DNA of 48,918 bases from an uncultured Clostridia bacterium (GCA_944383415.1 CALWPK010000009.1:1-48918), one strand, 5' to 3'. Shown: positions 7,482 through 14,143, counted from the first letter of the stretch. Notes: generated by a model not told the origin, from the sequence alone. A program made the numbers and translations.

Positions 7482-8024
7482 TCACAAACTTTTAACTGAA
7501 ATGAAATAAAAATTCATTATTAATAAAAAAATTTCATTAATTTTTGAATATAGACATATTAAATTCAAATATGATTCACATACAAAAGATGTATCATTTT
7601 TCCAATTCTCTTGAATAAGTTCTACATTTTGATTTTCAGAATTGTTAAAACATCCATTGTTCTCAAAAGTATTGTTGGGTTGATTTTTACTTGCATGTTG
7701 AAATTGATTAAACCAAAAATTAAATGATTGTTTATGTCCTATATGACTATGTGATGATTGGGTATGAGTATGGCTTGGCATTTCTTCTAGTGTTAATGTG
7801 TGTGTTAAATTTCCGCCAGTTGACCCAGCAACAAAGTTCACATTTTCTAATGAGCCATTTCCAATCAATGTTCTGCCTTCAGCATAAGGCTCCCATGTTC
7901 CGCCAAACAATTCACTTGGATTTGTTGCGTTAGTTGTGATATAAATTGCGCCAATTGGGTAAATGGTTCTTAAAATTTTGCTTGTTATATCTAATTTATT
8001 TTCTGTTGTATTTAAACTTTCCAT
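7482..8024 (-). CDS. phage tail collar-like protein, probably truncated
   Basis: The N-terminal 100 residues look like the collar/receptor-end domain of phage tail fibres: YPIGAIYITTNATNPSELFGG (about 27-47 in part), GTWEPYAEGRTLIGNG, then a His-rich TLEEMPSHTHTQSSHSH stretch (about 78-94) that usually forms the metal-binding loops. Such proteins normally end with a PPY-x-W motif. Here the last 60 residues become hydrophobic and unrelated (ICLYSKINEIFLLIMNF), so the C-terminus is lost or replaced. AAAAGGAGA precedes the ATG at 8024. No other tail gene is nearby, so this is an orphan remnant. Confidence 0.6.
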   Translation of the reverse strand: MESLNTTENKLDITSKILRTIYPIGAIYITTNATNPSELFGGTWEPYAEGRTLIGNGSLENVNFVAGSTGGNLTHTLTLEEMPSHTHTQSSHSHIGHKQSFNFWFNQFQHASKNQPNNTFENNGCFNNSENQNVELIQENWKNDTSFVCESYLNLICLYSKINEIFLLIMNFYFISVKSL

Positions 8025-8112
8025 TATATCTCCTTTTTATAATTTTTATTTTCGACTGTAGTCTAACTACTATTTTTACCTCCTTATATAATCATTATAA
8101 AAGGAAAATTTT

Positions 8113-8547
8113 CTAATTTTTTCTAACATTTGCTAATTTATGGCAATAAAAAAACAACCCATAAATTGGGTTGTTGTTACAGTATGCGTAAAGTTTAAGT
8201 ACGTTATGAAATTCTTTACCTTCAACAAGAATAGATATATCATCAGCATTAATAAATCTTCCAGTTTCAGGGTCATAATATCTTGAATTTAAGTAGTACA
8301 ATCCTGTTTCGGTGTCATAATAGTAACTTCTATACCTAAATGGGCTAATTTGTGCGATTAACTTGTTATTTAACCCACTCTGAGTATAACTCGTTTCTAC
8401 TAAAATGTCAACGAATATGCCATCATTCAAAACATATGTTTTGTGATTTCCCCATGCATCATATACATATTTTGCTATTTCTTGTCCGTTGTTATCAATA
8501 ATTCCAATTATATCACCAAAAATGTTCTTTTTATAATTTACGGACAA
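8113..8547 (-). pseudogene. Rhs/YD-repeat core fragment without toxin tip
   Basis: The 144-codon frame carries the end of an Rhs shell: GDIIGIIDNNGQEIAKY, YVYDAWGNH, PFRYRSYYYDTETGLYYL, NSRYYDPETGRFI, then LYAYCNNNPI. In full Rhs proteins (over 1000 residues) this core is followed by a variable toxin domain. Here the frame runs straight into a terminator hairpin (8147-8175) within five codons of NNNP and stops at FYCHKLANVRKN. The 5' end has only a TTG without ribosome site. It is therefore broken at both ends: shell upstream part lost and toxin absent. No immunity gene is seen. Confidence 0.75.
8147..8175 (-). terminator. Terminator at the end of the Rhs fragment
   Basis: Minus-strand perfect 9-bp stem AACAACCCA/TGGGTTGTT (8167-8175 with 8153-8161), 5-nt loop, T tract. 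It lies inside the open frame of the Rhs fragment. Confidence 0.8.
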
Positions 8548-8644
8548 AGGCGATTTTATATTTTGGGTTATATATTGAAATTAAATTCGAATTAAATTTT
8601 GAGGTTGTTTTCATAAAAATTTATGCTAAAATCAAAGGATTTGT

Positions 8645-9439
8645 TTAAACATTCAGTGAGGCATTGAGTTTATCTTCAAACTCTTTTTGTCGTTCATCAA
8701 GAAGTGCCATTATGCTATGATATTCGCTCATAATTTCATCATTTGGTTTTGTCCTTGATATGTATAGATTCACGATATTTTTTAGAGAAATTTGAGCCAT
8801 TTTATTTAGAGATTTTGTTGCAAATTCGCTATCTGAGGATTTTTCGGCAAGAGTTTTGTTTGAATATGGTAGTTTTTTGCTAGCCAAGTTTTCAAATAGA
8901 GTAGAATAAAATCTAAACACGGTTCTTTTTATATCGGTGTATGGAAATTTTTTACACAATAGTCTTTCAGATATACTGTGAAAATCATAGTCTTTGCCTT
9001 TGTTTTCGTTTAAGATCTCAATCGAACGCTCCAGCAGTTTTGGATCAGGATTGCCAAAGAGTGGAGAGATTTTTCGTTTTGGATCCATCATCCCTTCCAC
9101 TAAAACAATTAAACGTGAGATTTCGTATGGATCTTCTTTTTTATTCATTAAAAGTACAATGGCATATCTATTATTTATACGATAAATTCGTTTTAAGTTT
9201 GACATAAAATCCTTTTCACTGATTTTTATAGCGTTGTTTTTCAATTTGTTGAAACAAAAATCAAAACATCTCCAAATATCATTTGGCTGTAAAAAATATA
9301 AATAATCATAAGCACCCAATCGCTCAATGAATTCGATGACAATGTCCAAATTGCCTATTTTTTGCATAGTTATATATTCGTACGGGTCAGTAGGGGTGGC
9401 GAGAGGGCGTCCAGTATTCACTTCATCTATCAAACTCAT
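8645..9439 (-). CDS. hypothetical protein, soluble, mostly helical
   Basis: I do not recognise this 264-residue protein. It has no membrane segment or signal peptide. Composition is Lys/Glu/Leu/Ile-rich with many predicted amphipathic helices, and it contains a Pro-rich N-terminus (TGRPLATPTDPYEY) and a short DPKRKISPLFGNPDPK loop near 118-134. TAGGAG lies a normal distance before the ATG at 9439. It stands alone between the Rhs remnant and the tRNA-Lys/Leu transcript. Function is not assigned. Confidence 0.75.
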   Translation of the reverse strand: MSLIDEVNTGRPLATPTDPYEYITMQKIGNLDIVIEFIERLGAYDYLYFLQPNDIWRCFDFCFNKLKNNAIKISEKDFMSNLKRIYRINNRYAIVLLMNKKEDPYEISRLIVLVEGMMDPKRKISPLFGNPDPKLLERSIEILNENKGKDYDFHSISERLLCKKFPYTDIKRTVFRFYSTLFENLASKKLPYSNKTLAEKSSDSEFATKSLNKMAQISLKNIVNLYISRTKPNDEIMSEYHSIMALLDERQKEFEDKLNASLNV

Positions 9440-9834
9440 ATCGGTCTCCTATTATTAATGTTTGTTTTTGGTGTAAAATTTGGATGGGACAAAACGTGTC
9501 AATTGAGTTAGATTATCATAATACCTAGATTTTGTCAAGGGAATAAATTTTTGACTTTTATTAATGTCCTGCATATCTAAGTGAAAATTCATTAAAATTT
9601 TCTTTATTTTCCCTTCAAAGAAATTTTTTTAAGTTTTTTATCAAAAACACTTGTCTTTTTTTTTAATATGCTGTATAATAAAAAAGTTTCTAATTGAATA
9701 TCTCGATATGAATTTTACTTATTATAGTGAAGATCTCACGAGAATTAGTTTCAAGAAAGGAATAGGAGCAACTTAGTAAAAGGCGAAAATTGCAAAAAAT
9801 ATAGGCAATTGAGTAATTGCGAGAGTTGAGACGT
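9440..9834. other. Non-coding leader region of the tRNA-Lys/Leu unit
   Basis: No gene. After the promoter at 9651-9679 the RNA would carry a CTCACGAGAATT...AAGAAAGG segment (9736-9763) that resembles 10140-10170, and a perfect hairpin GCAATT-GAGT-AATTGC near 9814-9829, before the broken tRNA-Lys copy. Confidence 0.55.
9651..9679 (+). promoter_or_regulatory. Promoter of the tRNA-Lys/Leu unit
   Basis: TTGTCT (9651-9656) and TATAAT (9674-9679), 17 bp apart. No terminator is visible before 10571, so the RNA would include the broken tRNA-Lys, tRNA-Lys(TTT), the spacer repeats and tRNA-Leu. Confidence 0.65.
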
Positions 9835-9984
9835 GGTTCATTAGCTCAGTTGGTAGAGCAGATGACTTTTAATCAAGGGTGAGCGCGTTAAGAAAACAAT
9901 TAATAATTGTTTTTAGCAAGCGAACGGGAGCAATCTACGATTGCGGTCCGGTTCCGACAGGATATCCCGGGTTCCCGGGACACA
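9835..9984 (+). pseudogene. tRNA-Lys(TTT) copy split by a hairpin element
   Basis: Positions 9835-9875 match the first 41 nt of the intact tRNA-Lys at 10009 (two changes), through the anticodon loop CTTTTAA. The copy is then interrupted by an 81-nt element (9881-9961). A remnant of the T stem (9965-9980, CCCGGG-TT-CCCGGG) follows, with the T loop deleted. No acceptor 3' strand is present, so it cannot fold as a tRNA. Confidence 0.85.
9881..9961 (+). repeat. tRNA-inserted hairpin element, copy A (81 bp)
   Basis: Shares GCGTTAAGAAA (9885-9895), a following hairpin (AAAACAATT/AATTGTTTT, 9893-9913), a TTAGC...CGA..GGGAGC stretch and the end GACAGG with the element at 48707-48772. It has an additional perfect hairpin GCAATC-TAC-GATTGC (9930-9944). 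The shared hairpin has different stem bases in the two copies but pairing is kept. Confidence 0.7.
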
Positions 9985-10008
9985 TTATCTTAATAGTAAC
10001 ATAAATAT

Positions 10009-10084
10009 GGTTCATTAGCTCAGTTGGTAGAGCACATGACTTTTAATCATGGTGTCCCGGGTTCAAGTCCCGGATGAGCCACCA
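10009..10084 (+). tRNA. tRNA-Lys (anticodon TTT)
   Basis: 76-nt cloverleaf with encoded CCA. The acceptor GGTTCAT pairs with ATGAGCC (one G-T pair), and the anticodon loop is CTTTTAA. The upstream block TATCTTAATA (9986-9995) is shared with both tRNA-Gly(GCC) copies at the window end. Confidence 0.97.
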
Positions 10085-10459
10085 AACATTAGTCCATAGT
10101 ATAATGACTATAAACTTATACTGAACTTATAATATTCAAACTCTTGCGAGAATTTTAGTGTAAGAAAGAGGACTGGTCGCTAAATATTTACAATTGTGAT
10201 GAATATGAATAATTTAACATAAAGGCGACAATTCTTCAATTTCAACTTCTTAAAAAGGAAAAGAAGTAATGAAGGAAAGCGTCACAATGCGCCGTATAGT
10301 CAATTTGCTGACGCAAATATAGACCTTTAGGCGATTGTTCCTTTTCCCCACATCGACATTCGTCTTGTGGGGACCAAAAATAGTCCTTCATAGAAGTAAG
10401 TAATCAAGCAAAAGACTAAAACTTCACTAGTGATAATAGCATAGATTACGAAGTGACGA
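10085..10459 (+). other. Structured spacer between tRNA-Lys and tRNA-Leu
   Basis: No gene. It holds several potential hairpins: ACTTCTT/AAGAAGT (about 10245-10268), GCGTCA/TGACGC (about 10279-10315), and an inverted copy of the nested-hairpin family (10345-10373). It resembles 9725-9790 at its start. Confidence 0.55.
10345..10373 (-). repeat. Nested-hairpin repeat copy, minus orientation
   Basis: On the minus strand: TCCCCAC-AA-GACGAATGTC-GAT-GTGGGGA. Outer stem 7 bp, inner stem GAC/GTC with loop GAAT. It matches the copies at 12468 and 12568, including the exact run CAAGACGAATGTCGA. Confidence 0.75.
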
Positions 10460-10542
10460 GCGGATGTGGCGAAATTGGCAGACGCGCTAGACTTAGGATC
10501 TAGTGGGAGACCGTGGGGGTTCAAGTCCCTTCATCCGCACCA
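10460..10542 (+). tRNA. tRNA-Leu (anticodon TAG)
   Basis: 83-nt class II tRNA with long variable arm and encoded CCA. The acceptor is GCGGATG, and the anticodon loop is CTTAGGA. Confidence 0.96.
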
Positions 10543-10570
10543 TAATATAAATATTTAAAACTATTTAAGT

Positions 10571-10602
10571 ATGAATGTTAAAAGATTGACATTCATTTTT
10601 TT
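10571..10602 (+). terminator. Terminator of tRNA-Lys/Leu unit, overlapping the next promoter
   Basis: Stem ATGAATGT (10571-10578) / ACATTCAT (10589-10596) followed by seven T residues. The -35 box TTGACA (10586-10591) of the next gene is embedded in it. Confidence 0.8.
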
Positions 10603-10614
10603 GTAAGGTATTAT
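10586..10614 (+). promoter_or_regulatory. Leaderless promoter of the DUF2441-like gene
   Basis: TTGACA (10586-10591) and TATTAT (10609-10614), 17 bp apart; 6 nt then ATG at 10621. No ribosome site could fit. Confidence 0.8.
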
Positions 10615-10620
10615 TCAATT

Positions 10621-11217
10621 ATGGAAAGAGTGAAAGATAAGATTTATTATCAGGTGGCGACTGATAGAGATTATAAGGTAGGACAAAAATTAGTTTTTGA
10701 TAGAAACACCATTAATGGTCAGTATAGAAAAGTAATGATGACAAAATTTTTATTAGAAGGCAAGCGAGCAAGTGACTTTATCTATTCTGAAATAAATAAG
10801 AAATTTGCTAAGTTAAAAAAAGATGAATTATATGATTTAGCACATATTTTAGATGATTATGACTTTACCTTGCGAGAGTTGGCATTAGAATTTGTTAGAG
10901 AAAAAGAATTTCCTGATAAACCATCTAGATTACATTGTCTGTATCTATCTAATAATAAAGATACTTCTCTTAGCAATCTAAACGATTTTGTAAAATCTAA
11001 AAAGGGTAAACAATTTCAAGTGGTTGCAATAAAACTTAATGGCACAATTTTTAAAGCAGGAGAAGTGACAATCGCAAGACAGGGAGAAAGTATGTCAACT
11101 TATATTGAACAGGCTAGGGCATATTGGTCTCAAAACAATATTGATGATAATAAAATAAAAGAAATACTGTTTGAAGGCACGGCAGAAATCGTAGAAATAA
11201 TAAAAGAGATTAAATAA
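10621..11217 (+). CDS. DUF2441-like protein
   Basis: A 198-residue soluble protein. I recall this pattern from the DUF2441 family: YYQVATDRDYKVGQKLVF at 9-26, then a 'ASDFIYSE' segment, ELYDLAHILDDYDFTLRELA (about 75-94), RLHCLYLS (about 103-110), and the end ARAYWSQN...EILFEGTAEIVEI. The biochemical role of the family is not known to me; the layout suggests an enzyme-like or binding domain of about 190 residues, so this is full length. The mRNA should be leaderless. It is transcribed alone directly behind the tRNA-Leu terminator. The next gene is 150 bases away with its own ribosome site. Confidence 0.7.
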   Translation: MERVKDKIYYQVATDRDYKVGQKLVFDRNTINGQYRKVMMTKFLLEGKRASDFIYSEINKKFAKLKKDELYDLAHILDDYDFTLRELALEFVREKEFPDKPSRLHCLYLSNNKDTSLSNLNDFVKSKKGKQFQVVAIKLNGTIFKAGEVTIARQGESMSTYIEQARAYWSQNNIDDNKIKEILFEGTAEIVEIIKEIK

Positions 11218-11368
11218 ATGGTATATATGTTTTTGAACTAAAATTGATTAGAATATTTAAATTATTAAAAAGTCTGAACTAAAATGGATAATGTTTATTT
11301 GAGAATTTTAAGAATAAACTATTTATACATTAAAATTCTTGAAACACAAATTTAATAGGAGTTAAAAA

Positions 11369-12013
11369 ATGAAAAAATTGACTAAATTAGAATGTAAGAG
11401 ATATTTAAAAGGTGGAGTATTGACTGAGCCATTTCTAGATAAGGAATATGTCTTAGAGAAAGTCGATTATGACTATAACTATAACATAAAAACAAATAAG
11501 AATTATACCAAAATCGAAAGTCTATATTATTGGATACATAAAAATTTAAAGCGTGTTCAAAATGAGGACGTAAAACGAAAATACAAATTTCAGCGTACTG
11601 CACGAGAAATTTGGGAAAGTGGTTTTTCAACAGGGTGTACAGATTGGGCGCTTGTTTTTGCTACATTATCAAGACAAATTGGTATACCTACAACATTCTT
11701 TCACACTGTTGAATATAACTGGTTAAAAAAATTGAAAAATGGTGATAATTATGATATTGCAGTAGGGCATTCATTCTGCGAATGTTATTATGAAGGGAAA
11801 TGGGTATTGGTAGATCCTACCGTTTGCGAAATAATGTTTGATTATAACACAAAAAAAATTATTTTGCCATATAAATTGACAGATAGAGTAAATCAATTCG
11901 TTCCATATTTTCGAGGGTTAGACCTTGGACAAACAATGACATTGAGTGAACATAACCTAGAGCAAGAAAAAATTTGTAAAGAATTAGAGATAGATAATAA
12001 TATATATCTATAA
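11369..12013 (+). CDS. transglutaminase-like superfamily protein
   Basis: A 214-residue soluble protein with the core pattern of transglutaminase-like cysteine enzymes: SGFSTGCTDWALVFATLSRQ puts Cys90 at the head of a helix, GHSFCECYYEGKWVLVDPT puts His134 and Asp149 on the following strands. These would form the Cys-His-Asp triad. The region before it (KIESLYYWIHKNLKR, about 48-62) is the usual helix preceding the core. Reaction unknown: peptidase, transglutaminase or inactive. There is no signal peptide, so it acts in the cytosol. ATAGGAG precedes the ATG. Another protein with a similar triad lies at 12852-14126. Confidence 0.7.
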   Translation: MKKLTKLECKRYLKGGVLTEPFLDKEYVLEKVDYDYNYNIKTNKNYTKIESLYYWIHKNLKRVQNEDVKRKYKFQRTAREIWESGFSTGCTDWALVFATLSRQIGIPTTFFHTVEYNWLKKLKNGDNYDIAVGHSFCECYYEGKWVLVDPTVCEIMFDYNTKKIILPYKLTDRVNQFVPYFRGLDLGQTMTLSEHNLEQEKICKELEIDNNIYL

Positions 12014-12060
12014 TAATTGCTGAAAAATTATAAATTTTTATGCTTTTATACAATTTTTGA

Positions 12061-12088
12061 TTGACAATTTCATTTTTTATGGTAAAAT
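12061..12088 (+). promoter_or_regulatory. Promoter of tRNA-Gln unit
   Basis: TTGACA (12061-12066) and TAAAAT (12083-12088), 16 bp apart, 21 nt before the tRNA. No terminator is seen before 12772, so the DUF4177-like gene, the repeat array and tRNA-His may share this transcript. Confidence 0.75.
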
Positions 12089-12109
12089 AATTTAGTGTCA
12101 TAAATTCAG

Positions 12110-12184
12110 TGGGGTATCGCCAAGCGGTAAGGCACAAGACTTTGACTCTTGCACGCGGTAGTTCGAATCTACCTACCCCAGCCA
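12110..12184 (+). tRNA. tRNA-Gln (anticodon TTG)
   Basis: 75-nt cloverleaf with encoded CCA. The acceptor TGGGGTA pairs with TACCCCA, and the anticodon loop is CTTTGAC. Confidence 0.97.
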
Positions 12185-12211
12185 GATGACATTGTCATCA
12201 TTAGGAGAAAA

Positions 12212-12376
12212 ATGTATAAGACAGTTATAATTCCATATACTGCCAGTGCTAAGAAAAGAGCAAAATTAATTGAAGATAAGATTAATGAAATGACTACTAA
12301 TGGTTATGAATTTATAAGCGTATGTTCTACTCCAAATTGCGGTGCAATTCTTATCTTTAAAGAAACAAGTAAATAA
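12212..12376 (+). CDS. small DUF4177-like protein
   Basis: A 54-residue protein starting at an ATG with TTAGGAG 4 nt upstream. A longer in-frame version would begin inside tRNA-Gln and is rejected. The pattern (MYKTVIIPYTASAKK, KINEMTTNGYEFISV, PNCGAILIFK) resembles small DUF4177-type proteins, which have a beta-alpha-beta-beta layout. Function is unknown. It lies 27 nt after the tRNA-Gln CCA without a promoter of its own that I can see, so it is probably co-transcribed with the tRNA. Confidence 0.75.
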   Translation: MYKTVIIPYTASAKKRAKLIEDKINEMTTNGYEFISVCSTPNCGAILIFKETSK

Positions 12377-12417
12377 TAGATATATAGCACTGATGAGATG
12401 GACAAATTGTCAAATAA

Positions 12418-12453
12418 AGTTTTGCGAAAGCAAAACGATAATAGAGGGCATAC
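12418..12453 (+). repeat. 36-bp repeat, left copy
   Basis: Identical over 36 bp to 12625-12660. It begins with the hairpin GTTTTGC-GAAA-GCAAAAC (a GNRA-type tetraloop) followed by GATAATAGAGGGCATAC. Confidence 0.9.
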
Positions 12454-12467
12454 ATCGTAAAAGAGTA

Positions 12468-12617
12468 GGGTTCTCGCAAGACGAATGTCGAAGTGGGAAG
12501 ATATGGGCAGAGTAAATGGGTTCCCACAAGTATCGTTAGATACGTCACGAGCATACTTGAAGAAACTGGGTTCCCGCAAGACGAATGTCGAAGTGGGAAA
12601 ATATGGGCTGTTGCCCA
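12468..12617 (+). repeat. Array of three 50-bp nested-hairpin units
   Basis: Units start with GGGTTC at 12468, 12518 and 12568, exactly 50 bp apart. Units 1 and 3 match over their first 41 bp with two changes. Unit 2 keeps GGGTTCCCACAAG but has another inner hairpin (GTATC-GTTA-GATAC). Units 1 and 3 fold as TTCYCGC / GTGGGAA around GAC-GAAT-GTC. Confidence 0.85.
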
Positions 12618-12624
12618 AAAAAGA

Positions 12625-12660
12625 AGTTTTGCGAAAGCAAAACGATAATAGAGGGCATAC
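12625..12660 (+). repeat. 36-bp repeat, right copy
   Basis: Identical copy of 12418-12453, in direct orientation, 207 bp away. Together they bound the 50-bp array. Confidence 0.9.
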
Positions 12661-12671
12661 TGCCCATATAT

Positions 12672-12748
12672 GGTGGCTATAGTTCAGTTGGTAGAGCGCC
12701 AGATTGTGGATCTGGTTGTCGTGGGTTCGAGTCCCTCTAGCCACCCCA
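12672..12748 (+). tRNA. tRNA-His (anticodon GTG)
   Basis: 77-nt cloverleaf with encoded CCA and the extra G-1 opposite C73 expected for tRNA-His. The anticodon loop TTGTGGA is closed by CCAGA/TCTGG. Confidence 0.97.
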
Positions 12749-12771
12749 GATAATACTAATATAGTATTAAA

Positions 12772-12812
12772 AAATGACTTATATAAGAAGAGTGATATAA
12801 GTCATTTTTTTA
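12772..12812. terminator. Bidirectional terminator
   Basis: A 13-bp stem (12772-12784 with 12795-12807), T tract on the right and A run on the left. It ends the tRNA-His unit and the minus-strand gene at 12852-14126. Confidence 0.85.
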
Positions 12813-12851
12813 ATTAAATAAAGATAAAGAATATCTATAAAAATTTATCTA

Positions 12852-14126
12852 TTAAAATATTTTTAAATTTTCAATCATAGGATCGCGTTCATAATAAGGT
12901 GCCAAACAGAATGTATTTCTTGATTTCAGTATAGAAAACAGAGATTGAGCGGTTTGGATTGATTTTCTTAAGGTTTGGTAACAACGGTCGTTAAAAGAAT
13001 TAATAGTGGCATCGTCAATAACTTCAGAAGCAGGCGAATTTGATATATTGAAATATTTGTCAAAAGGCAAATTATTTTCTACGCAATATTCTTTGTACAT
13101 TATTGTAAATAATGCATTAAAATAGGAGTCATAAGGAATAGGTTCAGAATTTATAGCGTTTTTGTCGACTTGACGTTCAAATCTCCTTATGATTGAGTGA
13201 ACTACCAGATCTTTATTTTTGTCTAAATTTGCATTAATAAAGGATTGAACGTCTTCGTCAGAAAAACGATCGGTAGGAGATGGGTTGATGATTGCTTCAT
13301 ATCTATTATTGAAATTCATTATGCGGGCGAAGAACATTTTATAATTATTTAGATCTTCAAGCGGAAATAAACAGGTGCTGATGTCCGGGATTCCATCTTT
13401 AGATACATTGGCACAAATATCATCGCCATACATACCTTTGATATGATATTTTTCATCATTTATAGTAACGACCAATTGTTCGTGGGCACTGATAGATAGA
13501 TTGTTTTTGTCCATAAATTGAAGAGGAGAAAAGTCACAAACAAGATTAGGATCATTATATTTGTCAATGACGGCTTTACCAAAACTCGCGTGACCAGAGC
13601 AGACTATATATCCTTCTTTTAGAGCGATTCCTAATATCACTCTAGAGATTTCATCTTGCCATTTATTATTGCTTTTTGAACTATTATATTGGAATTTCCC
13701 TACAAAAGTATGAACGAATAACATTGCTTCAAACGGCGTCAATTTCAATCTTTTCATATATTCAACAACGGTATCAACATTTCTATTCGCTTTTTTGACT
13801 AAACTATATGACCAGGCAGATTTGAAGTCATTTTCATTCTCCACAGAACTCAATTCGGAAAATTTAAGCGCATTTTTGAGTCCTTTGGATTGATAAAATC
13901 TCTCAATTTCATCCAATGCTTGCAGTTCCGCCTGAGAATATAGATAGTTGCTAGATGGATCCGCGTCTGAATCGAGGCTCCTTCCGATACATATAAATGT
14001 AGGATATCTATTTTCAAAATTATGATTGAGAATCGACATAATTCGATTGAAATTAGAAGTTATTTCACTTTTGTCGACCAAGAGCAAAAGTTCATTATAT
14101 TGATTTGCTTGTTTCAAATATCTCAT
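12852..14126 (-). CDS. large hypothetical protein with transglutaminase-like triad
   Basis: A 424-residue soluble protein. The middle holds a possible transglutaminase-like core: GYIVCSGHASFGKAVIDKY with Cys176, AHEQLVVTINDEKY with His215, and GMYGDDIC with Asp235 or 236. The order and spacing fit Cys-His-Asp enzymes of that fold, but overall similarity is weak by eye. The first 140 and last 190 residues are helical and unrecognised. The ATG at 14126 is chosen because GGGGA lies just upstream and a promoter follows at 14144-14172; an ATG 27 nt further upstream falls too close to the -10 box. Single gene with a shared terminator. Confidence 0.6.
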   Translation of the reverse strand: MRYLKQANQYNELLLLVDKSEITSNFNRIMSILNHNFENRYPTFICIGRSLDSDADPSSNYLYSQAELQALDEIERFYQSKGLKNALKFSELSSVENENDFKSAWSYSLVKKANRNVDTVVEYMKRLKLTPFEAMLFVHTFVGKFQYNSSKSNNKWQDEISRVILGIALKEGYIVCSGHASFGKAVIDKYNDPNLVCDFSPLQFMDKNNLSISAHEQLVVTINDEKYHIKGMYGDDICANVSKDGIPDISTCLFPLEDLNNYKMFFARIMNFNNRYEAIINPSPTDRFSDEDVQSFINANLDKNKDLVVHSIIRRFERQVDKNAINSEPIPYDSYFNALFTIMYKEYCVENNLPFDKYFNISNSPASEVIDDATINSFNDRCYQTLRKSIQTAQSLFSILKSRNTFCLAPYYERDPMIENLKIF

Positions 14127-14143
14127 AAATTTTCCCCAAAGAA

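Larger units (their letters stand above)
12377..12671 (+). other. Repeat-filled leader before tRNA-His
   Basis: No gene. The stretch consists almost wholly of repeats: a 36-bp repeat, three 50-bp units, and the 36-bp repeat again. It also has potential hairpins TGGGC-TGTT-GCCCA (12604-12617) and GGGCA-TACT-GCCC (12653-12665). The ORFs that cross it on the minus strand are artefacts of the repeats. Confidence 0.7.

Noticed and set aside
9881-9961. Self-splicing intron in tRNA-Lys
   Set aside because: Too short for group I or II, no core motifs, and the tRNA 3' end is missing, so removal would not restore a tRNA.
9835-10084. Attachment site of an integrative element
   Set aside because: No integrase or phage genes between the partial and intact tRNA; the distance is under 200 bases and the shared part is the 5' half, while integrases usually use the 3' end.
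12149-12211. N-terminal extension of the DUF4177-like protein
   Set aside because: It would be coded inside tRNA-Gln, and a ribosome site precedes the internal ATG.
12418-12660. CRISPR array beside tRNA-His
   Set aside because: Only three units, each self-complementary, no variable spacers of equal length between constant repeats, and no cas genes in the window.
12304-12744. 146-codon minus-strand ORF across the repeat array
   Set aside because: It runs through tandem hairpin repeats and tRNA-His, and its protein repeats mirror the DNA repeats; no ribosome site.
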